From Paracidovorax wautersii (GTDB lineage Bacteria; Pseudomonadota; Gammaproteobacteria; Burkholderiales; Burkholderiaceae_C), in NCBI RefSeq assembly GCF_031453675.1, contig NZ_JAVIZX010000001.1:372001-436000 (forward strand): 64,000 nt of DNA, written 5' to 3'. Within the stretch, counting starts at the first letter, position 1; every line of letters starts with the position of its first letter. Below the pieces are notes generated by a model, which worked only from the letters and a program-made list of their open reading frames with translations, ran no database searches and had not been told where the DNA came from. The translations under genes were made by a program, and so were the position numbers. This document shows, in pieces, positions 32,194-40,220 of this stretch.

Positions 32194-33219
32194 TCACTCG
32201 GCCTTGATGTTGTGGTCCTTCACCACCTTGCCCCAGCGCACGCTCTCGGCCTGCATCCACTGGGCGATCTGGGCGCGGTTCATGTCGGTGGGCTCGGAGC
32301 CCAGTTCTTCCAGGCGCTTCTTGATGTCGGGCCGCGCCACGATGCGCTGGATCTCGGCCTGCAGCTTGTCGAGGATGGCGGGCGGTGTGCCGGCGGGCGC
32401 CAGCAGGCCCTGCCAGGAGCCCGTCACGAAGTCTGGAATCTGAGATGCCACCGTGGGCACGCCCGGCGTGGCCGCGAAGGGTTTGGCGCTGGTGACGGCA
32501 ATCGCCTTCACCTTGCCGCCCGTCACCAAGGGCTTGGTGGCCAGCACGCTGGCCATGGCGGAGTCGATCTGCCCGCCGGCCAGATCGGCCAGCGCCTGGG
32601 CGCCGCCCTTGTAGCCGATGACGTTGAATTCGAAGCCCTTGTTCTGCGCCAGCTGGATGCCCGCAAGTTGGCTGATGGCCGCCAGCGGCGTACCGAAGCT
32701 GACCGGCTGGCCGCTCTTCTTGGCGTACGCGGCCAGCTCGTCGATGTTCTTGGCCGGCAGATCGTGGCGCACCACCAGCAGGTGCGGCGAGTAGGCCGGA
32801 ATGGCAATGGGCGCCAGGTCCTTGGTGGGGCTGTAGTTCAGCTGCGGCATGACGGCCGGGCCGATGGTCAGCACGCTCATGTCCAGGAGCAGCAGGTTGT
32901 AGCCATCAGGCGCCGACTTGGCGACGAACGAGGCACCGATGTGCCCGTTGGCCCCGGCCTTGTTCTCCACCACCACGGGCTGCTTCAGCGCATCGCCCAG
33001 CTCCTTGCCCAGCAGCCGCGCCAGCACGTCGGACGTGCCGCCCGCCGGGTTGGGCACGGTGATGCGGATCATCTTGTTCGGATAGCCCGCCGCGTCCTGC
33101 GCGTGCGCGGCCACCGAGGCGCCGCCCAGCGCCAAGGCGGCCGCCATGCCGAGGGCCGCACGGCGGCCGATGAGGGAAGAGGAAGAAGTGGCGCGGGCGC
33201 CCGGATGCACAGTCGTCAT
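32194..33219 (-). CDS. Bug-family tripartite tricarboxylate receptor protein
   Basis: This 341-residue periplasmic binding protein has a signal peptide that carries paired Arg (GRRAALGMAAALA) and is cleaved near AAHAQ. Bug-family hallmarks follow: YPNKMIRITVPNPAGGTSDVLAR, VVENKAGANGHIGA and LAPIAI. Bug proteins, greatly expanded in betaproteobacteria, deliver carboxylates to TctAB-type transporters, but no tctAB genes lie here. ATG 33219 has GGAG upstream and is preferred over 33231. The neighbouring dehydrogenase and enolase-superfamily enzyme suggest a sugar-acid or hydroxy-acid ligand; that is inference. Confidence 0.9.
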   Translation of the reverse strand: MTTVHPGARATSSSSLIGRRAALGMAAALALGGASVAAHAQDAAGYPNKMIRITVPNPAGGTSDVLARLLGKELGDALKQPVVVENKAGANGHIGASFVAKSAPDGYNLLLLDMSVLTIGPAVMPQLNYSPTKDLAPIAIPAYSPHLLVVRHDLPAKNIDELAAYAKKSGQPVSFGTPLAAISQLAGIQLAQNKGFEFNVIGYKGGAQALADLAGGQIDSAMASVLATKPLVTGGKVKAIAVTSAKPFAATPGVPTVASQIPDFVTGSWQGLLAPAGTPPAILDKLQAEIQRIVARPDIKKRLEELGSEPTDMNRAQIAQWMQAESVRWGKVVKDHNIKAE

Positions 33220-33283
33220 GTTTGTCTCCATGGATGGCTTGGGGAAGAGGGAAGTCGCGGAAAACCGTCGCCTGTGCCAGCGC

Positions 33284-34243
33284 TCAGTTCCCTGCGTGGA
33301 TCACGTTGGCCAGCGGCTCGCCCTGTGCGAGCTTCTGCACGTTGGCGGCCATGAAGGCGTAGCGCCGGTCCAGCAGCGCGGGCGTGATGGCCGAGATATG
33401 GGGCGTGGCGCGCACGTTGGGCAAGGCATGCAGCGGCCAGCGCGAGGGATCGACCGGCGCCTGTCCCTTCTGGGGGTACTGGTACCAGACGTCGAGCACG
33501 GCACGGCCCAGGCGCTGTGTGTGCAGAGCGTCGTACAGCGCCTCTTCATCCACCACCTCCGCCCGCGCCACGTTCACCAGCAGCGCGCCCGCAGGCAGCA
33601 GCGCAAGCTGACGCCGCCCGATCAGGCCGCGCGTGCTGTCGTCCAGCGGGCAGCAGACCACCAGGTGCTGCACGCGGGGCAGCGCCGCATCGAGGTCGGC
33701 CACGGCCACCGTCTCGTGTGCCAGCTCCGGCGCCTGGGCCTTGCCGCTGCGCGTGATGGCGATCACGTGCATGCCGAACGCGCGGGCGCGGCGGGCGATC
33801 TCTTGCCCGATGTGGCCGAAGCCCAGGATGGCGAGCGTCTTGCCGTGCGCCTCGTCGTGCTGGGGCCGTGCCGCATACGACTGCGCCCAGGCCTCGGCAT
33901 CCAGGCGCGCCGGGTACTTCCAGAGCTGCAGCGAATGCTCAAGGATGGCGTGCAGCGTGAATTCGGCGATCGGCACCTCGTGCCCGTGCACATTGCACAC
34001 CGGGGTGCCTGCGGGTAGCGCCGCCAGCGCGATCTGCTCCGCGCCGGCGCCTGGCACATGCACCAGGCGGCAGCGCAGGCGTGCGGCCTCGTCGGCCGTT
34101 ATGCTGTTGCTGATGACCACATCCGCCGCGATGTCCCCTGTCTCGGGAAATCGGTCGAGGCCTTGCACCTCATGGCCCGCCCCCAGCAGCGCCTGCAGGC
34201 GCGGTGCGTTGGGGGCGTGGAGTCCGACGATCTTGATCTGCAT
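33284..34243 (-). CDS. D-2-hydroxyacid dehydrogenase
   Basis: The 319-residue NAD(P)-dependent enzyme has the Rossmann loop LGFGHIGQEIARR, the substrate Arg in NVARAEVVDEEAL, and a catalytic His in ATPHISAIT. It probably interconverts a 2-hydroxy and a 2-oxo acid. The open frame reaches GTG 34279, but ATG 34243 (MQIKIVGL) gives the usual N-terminus; either start places it within 40 bases of the enolase-superfamily gene upstream, so the two form an operon. Substrate is unknown. Confidence 0.88.
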   Translation of the reverse strand: MQIKIVGLHAPNAPRLQALLGAGHEVQGLDRFPETGDIAADVVISNSITADEAARLRCRLVHVPGAGAEQIALAALPAGTPVCNVHGHEVPIAEFTLHAILEHSLQLWKYPARLDAEAWAQSYAARPQHDEAHGKTLAILGFGHIGQEIARRARAFGMHVIAITRSGKAQAPELAHETVAVADLDAALPRVQHLVVCCPLDDSTRGLIGRRQLALLPAGALLVNVARAEVVDEEALYDALHTQRLGRAVLDVWYQYPQKGQAPVDPSRWPLHALPNVRATPHISAITPALLDRRYAFMAANVQKLAQGEPLANVIHAGN

Positions 34244-34279
34244 GGAAGACGTTTCTGTAGAGGGGATGAAGGGAGTCAC

Positions 34280-35476
34280 TCAGCGGGTCTCGCGCACGAT
34301 GAGCCCGGGCTGCTGCTTGAAGCTGTCCTGCAGCTTCGTGCCCAGCCCGGCAGCGACGGGAGGCTGGGCCTCGCCGCCTTCGATCACGGGCAGTTGCGTG
34401 ACGATGTCGCGGTACCAGGTGGCCAGCGTGGCGCGCACCACCTCCTGGTAGATCGCGGTGGGCGCATGCAGCGCCATGTGCAGCCCGGCCATCAGCGTGA
34501 CGGGGCCCGTGCAGTCGTGCGGTGCCAGCGGCCGGTTGTAGGCCTGCGCCAGGGCGGCGATCTTGCGGCCCTCGGTGAAGCCGCCGCACCAGGCCAGGTC
34601 CAGCATGACCACGTCGAGCGCGTCGCCGGCCAGCAGGTCGCGGAAGGGGCGCAGCCCGCCCAGGGTCTCGCTGCCGCAGATCTGCACGCGCGTGCGGCGG
34701 CGCAGGTCGGCCAGGCCGGCCACATCGTCCATCTTGTTCAGCGGGTCTTCGACCCAGAACACGTCGTAGTCCTCCAGCGCCTGGCAGATGCGCAGCGCCG
34801 AGTGCCCGCCGAACAGGCTGTGCAGCTCGCACATCACCTCGATCTGGTTGCCCACGGCCTCGCGGATCCGGCGGAACGGCTCCAGGCCCTTTTCCAGGTC
34901 CGGCAGGCTGATGAGGTGGCCCTGGCTGGCGGGTGCGTAGATGTCGAACGGCCAGATCTTCATGGCCTTGTAGCCCTCGGCCAGCAGGCTCTTGGCCAGC
35001 GTGCCGGCGTCGCGCATGAAGGCGACCTGGTCGTCGTAGGGGCCGTCGGACTGGTCGGTGGCCCCGATGTCGCGGCGCTTGCCGTTGGTGTTGAACGCGT
35101 AGCCCGCGCAGGTGTTGTAGACCGGAATCGTGGGCCGCGCACCGCCGCCCAGCGCTTGGTAGATGGGCACGCCCTGCCGCTGGCCGGCCAGGTCCCACAG
35201 GGCGATGTCCACCGCGCTGGCGGCACGCACTTCGGCGCCCGAGCTGTTGTAGCCCACATAGGGCGTGAGCAGATGGCGCGAGATGCCCTCGATATGCCGC
35301 GCGTCGCGCCCCAGCAGCCAGGGCGCCAGCTCTTCGTGCAGGCAGGTATCGACGGTGGCCGCGCCGCGAAAGGTTTCGCCCAGGCCGACCAGGCCGTCGT
35401 CGGTGGCGAGCTCCAGCCAGATCAGGCTGGGGCGGTCCGGCAGCCGGTAGGTGCGCAGGGATCGGATGGTTGACAT
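34280..35476 (-). CDS. Mandelate racemase/muconate lactonizing enzyme family protein
   Basis: The 398-residue enolase-superfamily protein has the capping N-terminal domain (GLGETFRGAATVDTC) and a TIM barrel with metal ligands in CELHS, WVEDPL and GSETLGG, plus a C-terminal acid/base PHDCTGP. Lys residues in YKAMKIWPFD match the second-strand catalytic position. It likely dehydrates or racemises a sugar acid or hydroxy acid. It heads a minus-strand run with a hydroxyacid dehydrogenase and Bug receptor, and is divergent from a GntR regulator, which is a likely controller. Confidence 0.9.
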   Translation of the reverse strand: MSTIRSLRTYRLPDRPSLIWLELATDDGLVGLGETFRGAATVDTCLHEELAPWLLGRDARHIEGISRHLLTPYVGYNSSGAEVRAASAVDIALWDLAGQRQGVPIYQALGGGARPTIPVYNTCAGYAFNTNGKRRDIGATDQSDGPYDDQVAFMRDAGTLAKSLLAEGYKAMKIWPFDIYAPASQGHLISLPDLEKGLEPFRRIREAVGNQIEVMCELHSLFGGHSALRICQALEDYDVFWVEDPLNKMDDVAGLADLRRRTRVQICGSETLGGLRPFRDLLAGDALDVVMLDLAWCGGFTEGRKIAALAQAYNRPLAPHDCTGPVTLMAGLHMALHAPTAIYQEVVRATLATWYRDIVTQLPVIEGGEAQPPVAAGLGTKLQDSFKQQPGLIVRETR

Positions 35477-35511
35477 TGTTTACAGCTTTTTATATCTTTA
35501 GCGAACAGGCG

Positions 35512-35539
35512 ACAGTGTGTTTCGGTAGGAAAACAGTGT
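35512..35539. promoter_or_regulatory. Direct repeats ACAGTGT, 21 bp apart, in divergent gap
   Basis: ACAGTGT occurs at 35512-35518 and 35533-35539, two helical turns apart, in the AT-rich gap between the enolase-superfamily gene and the divergent GntR gene. The position suits an operator of that regulator; this is inferred from placement. Confidence 0.3.
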
Positions 35540-35616
35540 CTTTTCTCTGTCATCCGGCTGTCAATTGCAATCACTCCGTCGTTTTCCCTGTAAATTTCTG
35601 ACAAGAGCAACCGCTG

Positions 35617-36288
35617 ATGCTGGGTGACAAGGTCTATGCCGATCTGCTGCAACTGCTGGGCACGCCCGGCTTCGAGCCCCGCGCACGCATGCCGGCGGAA
35701 ACGGCGCTGGCCGAGCGGCTGGGCGTCTCCCGGCCAGTGCTGCGGCAAGCCCTGTCCCGCCTGCGGGACGAAGGGCTGGTGCAGACACTCAAGGGCTCGG
35801 GCAACTTCGTGGCCGACACGCTGCCCACGCGCGAGGCGCCGTTCTTCGGCACGCTGAACCACATCGCGGACATCCGCGCGTTCCTGGAATTCCGCTGCTG
35901 CATGGAAGGAGAGGCAGCCGCTCTCGCGGCTCTCGCGCGCACGGCGGACCAGCTGGAACACATCCGGGCCTGCCGCGACCGGTTCGAGCAGGCGCTGACC
36001 CACGGCCGGGAAGCGCTGGAGGAAGACATCGCCTTCCATGAGGCGATCTCGCAGGCCTGCGGCAACCGGTTCTTCGGCATGACGATTGCCGCCTTCGCCC
36101 CGCAGACGCGCTTCAGCATCGGCCTGGTGCGCAGCATTGCCGGCAAACCCCGGGGCGAGCGCCTGGCCGATGTCTGCCGCGAGCACGCCCACATCGAGCA
36201 AGCCATCGCCCAGCAGGACGCGCCCGCCGCCCGCCAGGCCATGGAATCCCACCTGCGCGGAGGCATCGCCCGCTTGTTCGGCCAGTGA
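35617..36288 (+). CDS. GntR-family (FCD/FadR-type) transcriptional regulator
   Basis: The 223-residue regulator has an N-terminal winged helix-turn-helix (MPAETALAERLGVSRPVLRQALSRL split by a wing ending GNFVAD) and a C-terminal helical FCD ligand domain (about 90-215, with AFLEFRCCMEGEAAALAA and DIAFHEAIS). FCD domains often bind metal and a carboxylate. It is divergent from the mandelate-racemase-family gene, whose pathway it probably regulates. The ribosome binding site before ATG 35617 is weak (AAGAG). Confidence 0.92.
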   Translation: MLGDKVYADLLQLLGTPGFEPRARMPAETALAERLGVSRPVLRQALSRLRDEGLVQTLKGSGNFVADTLPTREAPFFGTLNHIADIRAFLEFRCCMEGEAAALAALARTADQLEHIRACRDRFEQALTHGREALEEDIAFHEAISQACGNRFFGMTIAAFAPQTRFSIGLVRSIAGKPRGERLADVCREHAHIEQAIAQQDAPAARQAMESHLRGGIARLFGQ

Positions 36289-36399
36289 GCCGTATCTACC
36301 GGTCCGGGCCCGCGGCGATTAGGCGGGGTTCGGGCAACACTGTGTTCGCCAAGCGCGGCAGCGGCAGGCTTTGGGAGGTGCCACCAGGCACTTTCACTA

Positions 36400-36456
36400 C
36401 CAAAAATATAGCTACAAGTGCTTGATTTAAAAGCGCTAGAGCCCACTTTTAGCATC
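36400..36456 (+). repeat. AT-rich dispersed repeat, copy 6
   Basis: Plus-strand order is CCAAAAATATAGCTACAA, GTGCTTGATTTAAAAGCGCT, AGAGCCC, ACTTTTAGC. It lies between the GntR gene and the rpoH promoter region. Confidence 0.8.
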
Positions 36457-36501
36457 AACCCGGAATCCGCTCCGTCCTACGAATTCGCGGGAACTCGTCC
36501 C

Positions 36502-36528
36502 TTAGCACTCCCTCTAACGGAGTGCTAA
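36502..36528. promoter_or_regulatory. CIRCE element (HrcA operator) upstream of rpoH
   Basis: TTAGCACTC, nine bases (CCTCTAACG), then GAGTGCTAA: both arms equal the consensus CIRCE sequence with no mismatch and the exact 9-base spacer. It ends 30 bases before the rpoH start codon. CIRCE is the known operator of the HrcA heat-shock repressor. Its place here implies that HrcA controls sigma-32 synthesis; hrcA itself is not in the window. Confidence 0.95.
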
Positions 36529-36558
36529 CATGATTGCCTGGAAGAAAGGATTTCTGGA

Positions 36559-37500
36559 ATGACTGTTCAATCTGGAACCGCGACGACGACCCTGGCGCAT
36601 GCCAACCCCTGGGCGCTCGTGCCGCCCCTGGGGAATCTGGATGCCTATATCTCGGCCGTCAACCGCCTTCCCCTGCTGACGCTCGAAGAAGAGCAGAAAT
36701 ACGCGCGCCAGCTCAAGGAAAACAACGACGTGGACGCTGCCGGCCGGCTGGTGATGTCGCACCTGCGCCTGGTCGTGTCCATCGCCCGCCAGTACCTGGG
36801 CTATGGCCTGCCGCACGGCGACCTGATCCAGGAAGGCAACGTCGGCCTGATGAAAGCCGTCAAGCGCTTCGACCCCGACCAGGGCGTGCGCCTGGTGAGC
36901 TACGCCATGCACTGGATCAAGGCCGAGATCCACGAGTACATCCTGAAGAACTGGCGCATGGTGAAGGTGGCGACCACCAAGAGCCAGCGCAAGCTGTTCT
37001 TCAACCTGCGCTCGATGAAGCAGGGGTTCAAGGCCGACGCCGCTGCGGCAGACGCTGGCACGCACCGCGAGACACTGACCGACCACGAGATCGATGCCGT
37101 GGCCGCGCACCTGAACGTCAAGCGCGAGGAAGTGATCGAGATGGAAACCCGCCTCTCGGGCGGCGACGTGCTGCTGGACCCCTCTCCATCCGACGACGGC
37201 GAGCAGGCCTTCGGCCCCATCGCCTACCTGGCGGACGGCTCCCATGAGCCCACGGCCATGATCGAAAGCCGCCAGCGCGACGTGTTGGCGACGGACGGCA
37301 TTGCCACGGCCCTGGAGAGCCTGGACGACCGCAGCCGCCGCATCGTGGAAGAGCGCTGGCTCAAGGTGAACGACGATGGCTCCGGCGGCATGACGCTGCA
37401 CGAACTGGCCGCGGTCTACGGCGTGAGCGCCGAGCGCATCCGCCAGATCGAGGTGGCCGCCATGAAGAAGATGAAGAAGGCGCTGGCCGAGTACGCCTGA
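36559..37500 (+). CDS. rpoH: RNA polymerase heat-shock sigma factor (sigma-32)
   Basis: RpoH directs transcription of heat-shock genes. The 313-residue protein has sigma region 1.2/2 (NPWALVPPLGNLDAYISAVNRLP split, then HLRLVVSIARQYLGYGLPHGDLIQEGNVGLMKA), the RpoH box QRKLFFNLR at residues 143-151 that marks this group, and region 4 ending with VSAERIRQIEVAAMKKMKKAL. AAAGGA precedes the ATG. A perfect CIRCE operator sits just upstream, so HrcA repression is likely in addition to any RNA-thermometer or DnaK control. A strong terminator follows. Confidence 0.97.
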   Translation: MTVQSGTATTTLAHANPWALVPPLGNLDAYISAVNRLPLLTLEEEQKYARQLKENNDVDAAGRLVMSHLRLVVSIARQYLGYGLPHGDLIQEGNVGLMKAVKRFDPDQGVRLVSYAMHWIKAEIHEYILKNWRMVKVATTKSQRKLFFNLRSMKQGFKADAAAADAGTHRETLTDHEIDAVAAHLNVKREEVIEMETRLSGGDVLLDPSPSDDGEQAFGPIAYLADGSHEPTAMIESRQRDVLATDGIATALESLDDRSRRIVEERWLKVNDDGSGGMTLHELAAVYGVSAERIRQIEVAAMKKMKKALAEYA

Positions 37501-37537
37501 CGCCTGCCCCTCGCCCTGCAGGGCGGGGCGATAATCC

Positions 37538-37570
37538 GGCGCGCGGTCCCCCAGGGCCGCGCGCCTTTTT
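37538..37570 (+). terminator. Rho-independent terminator after rpoH
   Basis: GGCGCGCGG pairs perfectly with CCGCGCGCC and runs into T5. A second GC-rich hairpin (CGCCCTGCAGGGCG, near 37512-37525) lies between the stop codon and this one. Confidence 0.88.
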
Positions 37571-37628
37571 CATGGCCGGACGGGCAGCACGCCCCGCGCA
37601 CCGCGCCCGGCCCCTGGAGTCCATCGCC

Positions 37629-38654
37629 ATGCCCTGCACCCTGCCCTTGTCCACCCGCCGCGCCGCACTGCGGCTGATCACGCTCTCTGCCCTCTGTGCC
37701 GCAGCCGCGGGCAGCGCTGTCGCGCAGTCCACGCCTGCCACCCCGGGCTGGCCGACCAAGCCGCTGCGCATCGTCGTGGGCTTTCCGCCCGGGTCCTCGC
37801 CCGACCTCACCGCGCGCACGTTCTCGGAGCCGCTGGCGCAGGCGATCGGCCAGCCGGTGATCGTCGAGAACAAGGTGGGCGCGGGCGGCAACATCGGCGC
37901 CGACGCCGTGGCCAAGGCCACCGACGGCCACACCATCGGCCTGTTCATCAACGGCAACATGACCATCGCTCGGCTCATCAACCCGGCCGTGCCGTACGAC
38001 CCGCAGAAGGACCTGGCGCCGCTGAGCCTGATCGGCGTCTCGCCGCTGGTGCTGACCGCGCCGGTCGGCCAGAGCGGCGTGCCCGCCACCGGCGATGCAC
38101 GCGCCTTCCTGGAAGCCGCGCGCCAGGCCGGCGACCGCTGGAGCTACGGCACGCCGGGCGTGGGCACCGTCGGCCACCTGGGCACCGAGCTGCTCAAGGC
38201 CCGCGCGGGCATCGCCCCGGTGCACGTGCCCTACCCCGGCTACCCACAGGTGGCCACGGCCATGCTGGGCGGGCAGCTGCAGATGGCCCTGCTGCCGCCG
38301 GCGCTGGCGCTGGCCCAGGAGCGCACGGGCAAGCTGCGCCTGATCGGCGTGACCTCCGCCGGCCGCAGCACGCTGGCGCCCGGCGTGCCCAGCCTGGCTG
38401 AAGCAGGTGTGAAGGATCTGAACCTGGAGATCTGGAACGCCTTCGCCGCGCCCGCCTCCATGCCGGCGCCCGTGCGGGCCCGCCTGTCGGCCGCCATCGT
38501 GGAGATCGCACGCAGCCCGGACATCCGCGCCAAGCTGTTCCAGCAGGGCTGGCAGGCGGTGGGCAGTTCGGCCGAAGGCCTGGCCAACCGCATCCAGGCG
38601 GACACCGCCACCATGGGCCGGGTGATCCGCGAGCAGAAGATCCGCGCCGAATAG
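37629..38654 (+). CDS. Bug-family tripartite tricarboxylate receptor protein
   Basis: The 341-residue exported protein has a signal peptide with Arg pair (STRRAALRLITLSALCAAA) ending near SAVAQ. The mature part carries Bug signatures: WPTKPLRIVVGFPPGSSPDLTART, VIVENKVGAGGNIGADAVAKA and VPYDPQKDLAPLS. It should bind a carboxylate in the periplasm. It stands alone between rpoH and an FNR-type gene pair, without transporter or enzyme genes, like many orphan Bug genes in this family. GGAG lies before ATG 37629. Ligand is unknown. Confidence 0.9.
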   Translation: MPCTLPLSTRRAALRLITLSALCAAAAGSAVAQSTPATPGWPTKPLRIVVGFPPGSSPDLTARTFSEPLAQAIGQPVIVENKVGAGGNIGADAVAKATDGHTIGLFINGNMTIARLINPAVPYDPQKDLAPLSLIGVSPLVLTAPVGQSGVPATGDARAFLEAARQAGDRWSYGTPGVGTVGHLGTELLKARAGIAPVHVPYPGYPQVATAMLGGQLQMALLPPALALAQERTGKLRLIGVTSAGRSTLAPGVPSLAEAGVKDLNLEIWNAFAAPASMPAPVRARLSAAIVEIARSPDIRAKLFQQGWQAVGSSAEGLANRIQADTATMGRVIREQKIRAE

Positions 38655-38732
38655 CCGCGCGCCCGGCCGTAGCGAGCCGGTGGGCACACCGCCCGCGGGA
38701 CGGCTGCGGCCACCCTGCCCTGCAGCCCAACA

Positions 38733-38746
38733 TTGATGTAGGTCAT
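38733..38746. promoter_or_regulatory. Candidate FNR-type box
   Basis: TTGAT-GTAG-GTCAT matches the FNR half-site pattern TTGAT-N4-(A/G)TCAA with one mismatch at the last base. It is centred about 59 bases before the ATG of the small NAD-binding gene at 38799. An FNR-like regulator is encoded immediately after that gene. Confidence 0.4.
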
Positions 38747-38798
38747 GCCGGTCCGGCGGCCCCGCCGGCAGACTGTGGGTTTCCATTGGAGACCCTGC

Positions 38799-39176
38799 AT
38801 GCCTTCCTTCCGCATCGCTGTCATCGGCGCCGGCCAGACCGGCGCTCCCCTCTTGCAACAGCTGCTGGAGGCTCCCTTCGTCGAGCTGGCCGGTGTGGCC
38901 GACCTCGATCTGGACATGCCGGGCATCGCCCTGGCGCGCCAGCACGGCGTGGCGGTCACCACCCAGTTTCTGGACCTGCTGGGTGCCGGCACGCCGGTGG
39001 ACATCGTCATCGACGTGACCGGCCAGAGCGCCGTGCGCGACGCCCTGCGCAAGCACATGGTGGACAGCGGCAACACCCACACGGTGATCATGCATGAGCG
39101 CATCGCGCTGCTGCTGATGTCGCTGTCGGCCGGCCAGCATGTGTCCGGCAAGCACGGCGATCTGGCCTACGCCTGA
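38799..39176 (+). CDS. Small Rossmann-fold NAD-binding protein (oxidoreductase-like)
   Basis: The 125-residue protein is an isolated nucleotide-binding fold. RIAVIGAGQTGAPLLQQLLE is a GxGxxG motif at about residues 9-15; VELAGVADLD ends in the acidic residue that favours NAD; VDIVIDVTGQ resembles the dehydrogenase/semialdehyde family. No catalytic domain follows, so it may bind NAD as a sensor or act with a partner. ATG 38799 has GGAGA upstream. It lies just before an FNR-like regulator gene and behind an FNR-like box. Function is unknown. Confidence 0.75.
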   Translation: MPSFRIAVIGAGQTGAPLLQQLLEAPFVELAGVADLDLDMPGIALARQHGVAVTTQFLDLLGAGTPVDIVIDVTGQSAVRDALRKHMVDSGNTHTVIMHERIALLLMSLSAGQHVSGKHGDLAYA

Positions 39177-39195
39177 CCGCCCCGCCTTTACTCCT

Positions 39196-39248
39196 GAATC
39201 AATAGCTGATTGCGCTTGCTCCTATTGGGCTGAAGGCAATTTTCCACC
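39196..39248 (+). repeat. AT-rich dispersed repeat, copy 7 (degenerate right half)
   Basis: Plus-strand order is GAATCAATAGCTGATT, GCGCTT, GCTCCTA, TTGGGCTGAAGGC, AATTTTCC. The second half-site has lost AAGCGCT. It lies between the NAD-binding gene and the FNR-like regulator gene. Confidence 0.65.
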
Positions 39249-39318
39249 CAACCCCGCCGACAGCCCAGCCCCGGGGCCTGCAGCGCCCGGAGCCACCCGA
39301 CCCGATGGCCCTTCTTCC

Positions 39319-40197
39319 ATGACACATACCGACGAGCCGGCCCGCAAAACCTGTCCTGACTGCGCCTGCCAGCCACAATGCCTGCTGGGCCGCCAGGACG
39401 ACGCGGTGCGCGAAGCCTGGGCGCCCTTCATCACGGAGCGGCGTTTCCGCAAGGGCGAGGTGCTGCAGCGCCAGGGCGACGGCAACGCGACGCTGCAGGT
39501 CGTGAAAGTGGGCACGCTGATCCAGCACCGCCGTGGCGAGGACGGCGTGGACCGGCCCGTGGGCATGGCCGGCTGCGGCCAGGCCCTGGGCGTGCCAGCC
39601 CTGCTGGCCCATCCCGCCGAGCTGACCAGCGTGGCCGTCATGCCAGGACGCGTGTGCGAGGTGGACGCGGCCGCGGTGACGCGGCGTGGCCTGGTGACGG
39701 CGGACTTCCTCACCGAGCTGGCGCGCGAGCAGATGCAGGCCCACTCCCGGCTGGCGGACTGGGCGCGCATCATGCACGTGCGCGGCGTGACGGGGCAGCT
39801 CGCCGGTGCGCTGCTGCAGCTGGCCGACATCCAGCGCAGCACGCTGGTGCGCCTGCCCAGCCACACGGTGCTGGCTTCGCTGCTGGCGACCACCCGCGAG
39901 ACCATCGCCCGCGCCCTGGCGGCGCTGGCGCTGCAGCAAGGCATCGTGCGGCATGACCGGTGGCACTGCGCCATCCAGCGCGACGCACTGGTGGAGCTTT
40001 CGCGCGGGGGCCGGCAACTGCCGCGACCGCAGCGCGCCGCAGGGGCCGCTGCGCTGGCCACCGAGACCCCGCCGCCCGCAGCGCGCGCCGCCGCCGCGGC
40101 GCCGGCACGCAGTACCGCGGCCGGCAGCGCGGGGCGCAGCCGTGCGGCGCCATCGCTGCACCGCCATCCCGCCGCGGCCGCAGCCTTCCAGGGCTGA
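39319..40197 (+). CDS. Crp/Fnr-family regulator with Cys-rich N-terminus
   Basis: The 292-residue protein has an N-terminal Cys cluster (CPDCACQPQCLL), a cyclic-nucleotide-type beta-roll domain (about 30-140) containing another Cys in AGCGQALG, and a Crp-type helix-turn-helix with SLLATTRETIARALAAL. The cluster suggests an Fe-S or redox switch as in FNR, though the spacing differs from E. coli FNR. The last 60 residues are Ala/Pro/Arg-rich, absent from typical FNR. It follows a small NAD-binding gene that carries an FNR-like box. Confidence 0.88.
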   Translation: MTHTDEPARKTCPDCACQPQCLLGRQDDAVREAWAPFITERRFRKGEVLQRQGDGNATLQVVKVGTLIQHRRGEDGVDRPVGMAGCGQALGVPALLAHPAELTSVAVMPGRVCEVDAAAVTRRGLVTADFLTELAREQMQAHSRLADWARIMHVRGVTGQLAGALLQLADIQRSTLVRLPSHTVLASLLATTRETIARALAALALQQGIVRHDRWHCAIQRDALVELSRGGRQLPRPQRAAGAAALATETPPPAARAAAAAPARSTAAGSAGRSRAAPSLHRHPAAAAAFQG

Positions 40198-40220
40198 AGA
40201 AGCGCCACGCCGTGCGCCGG

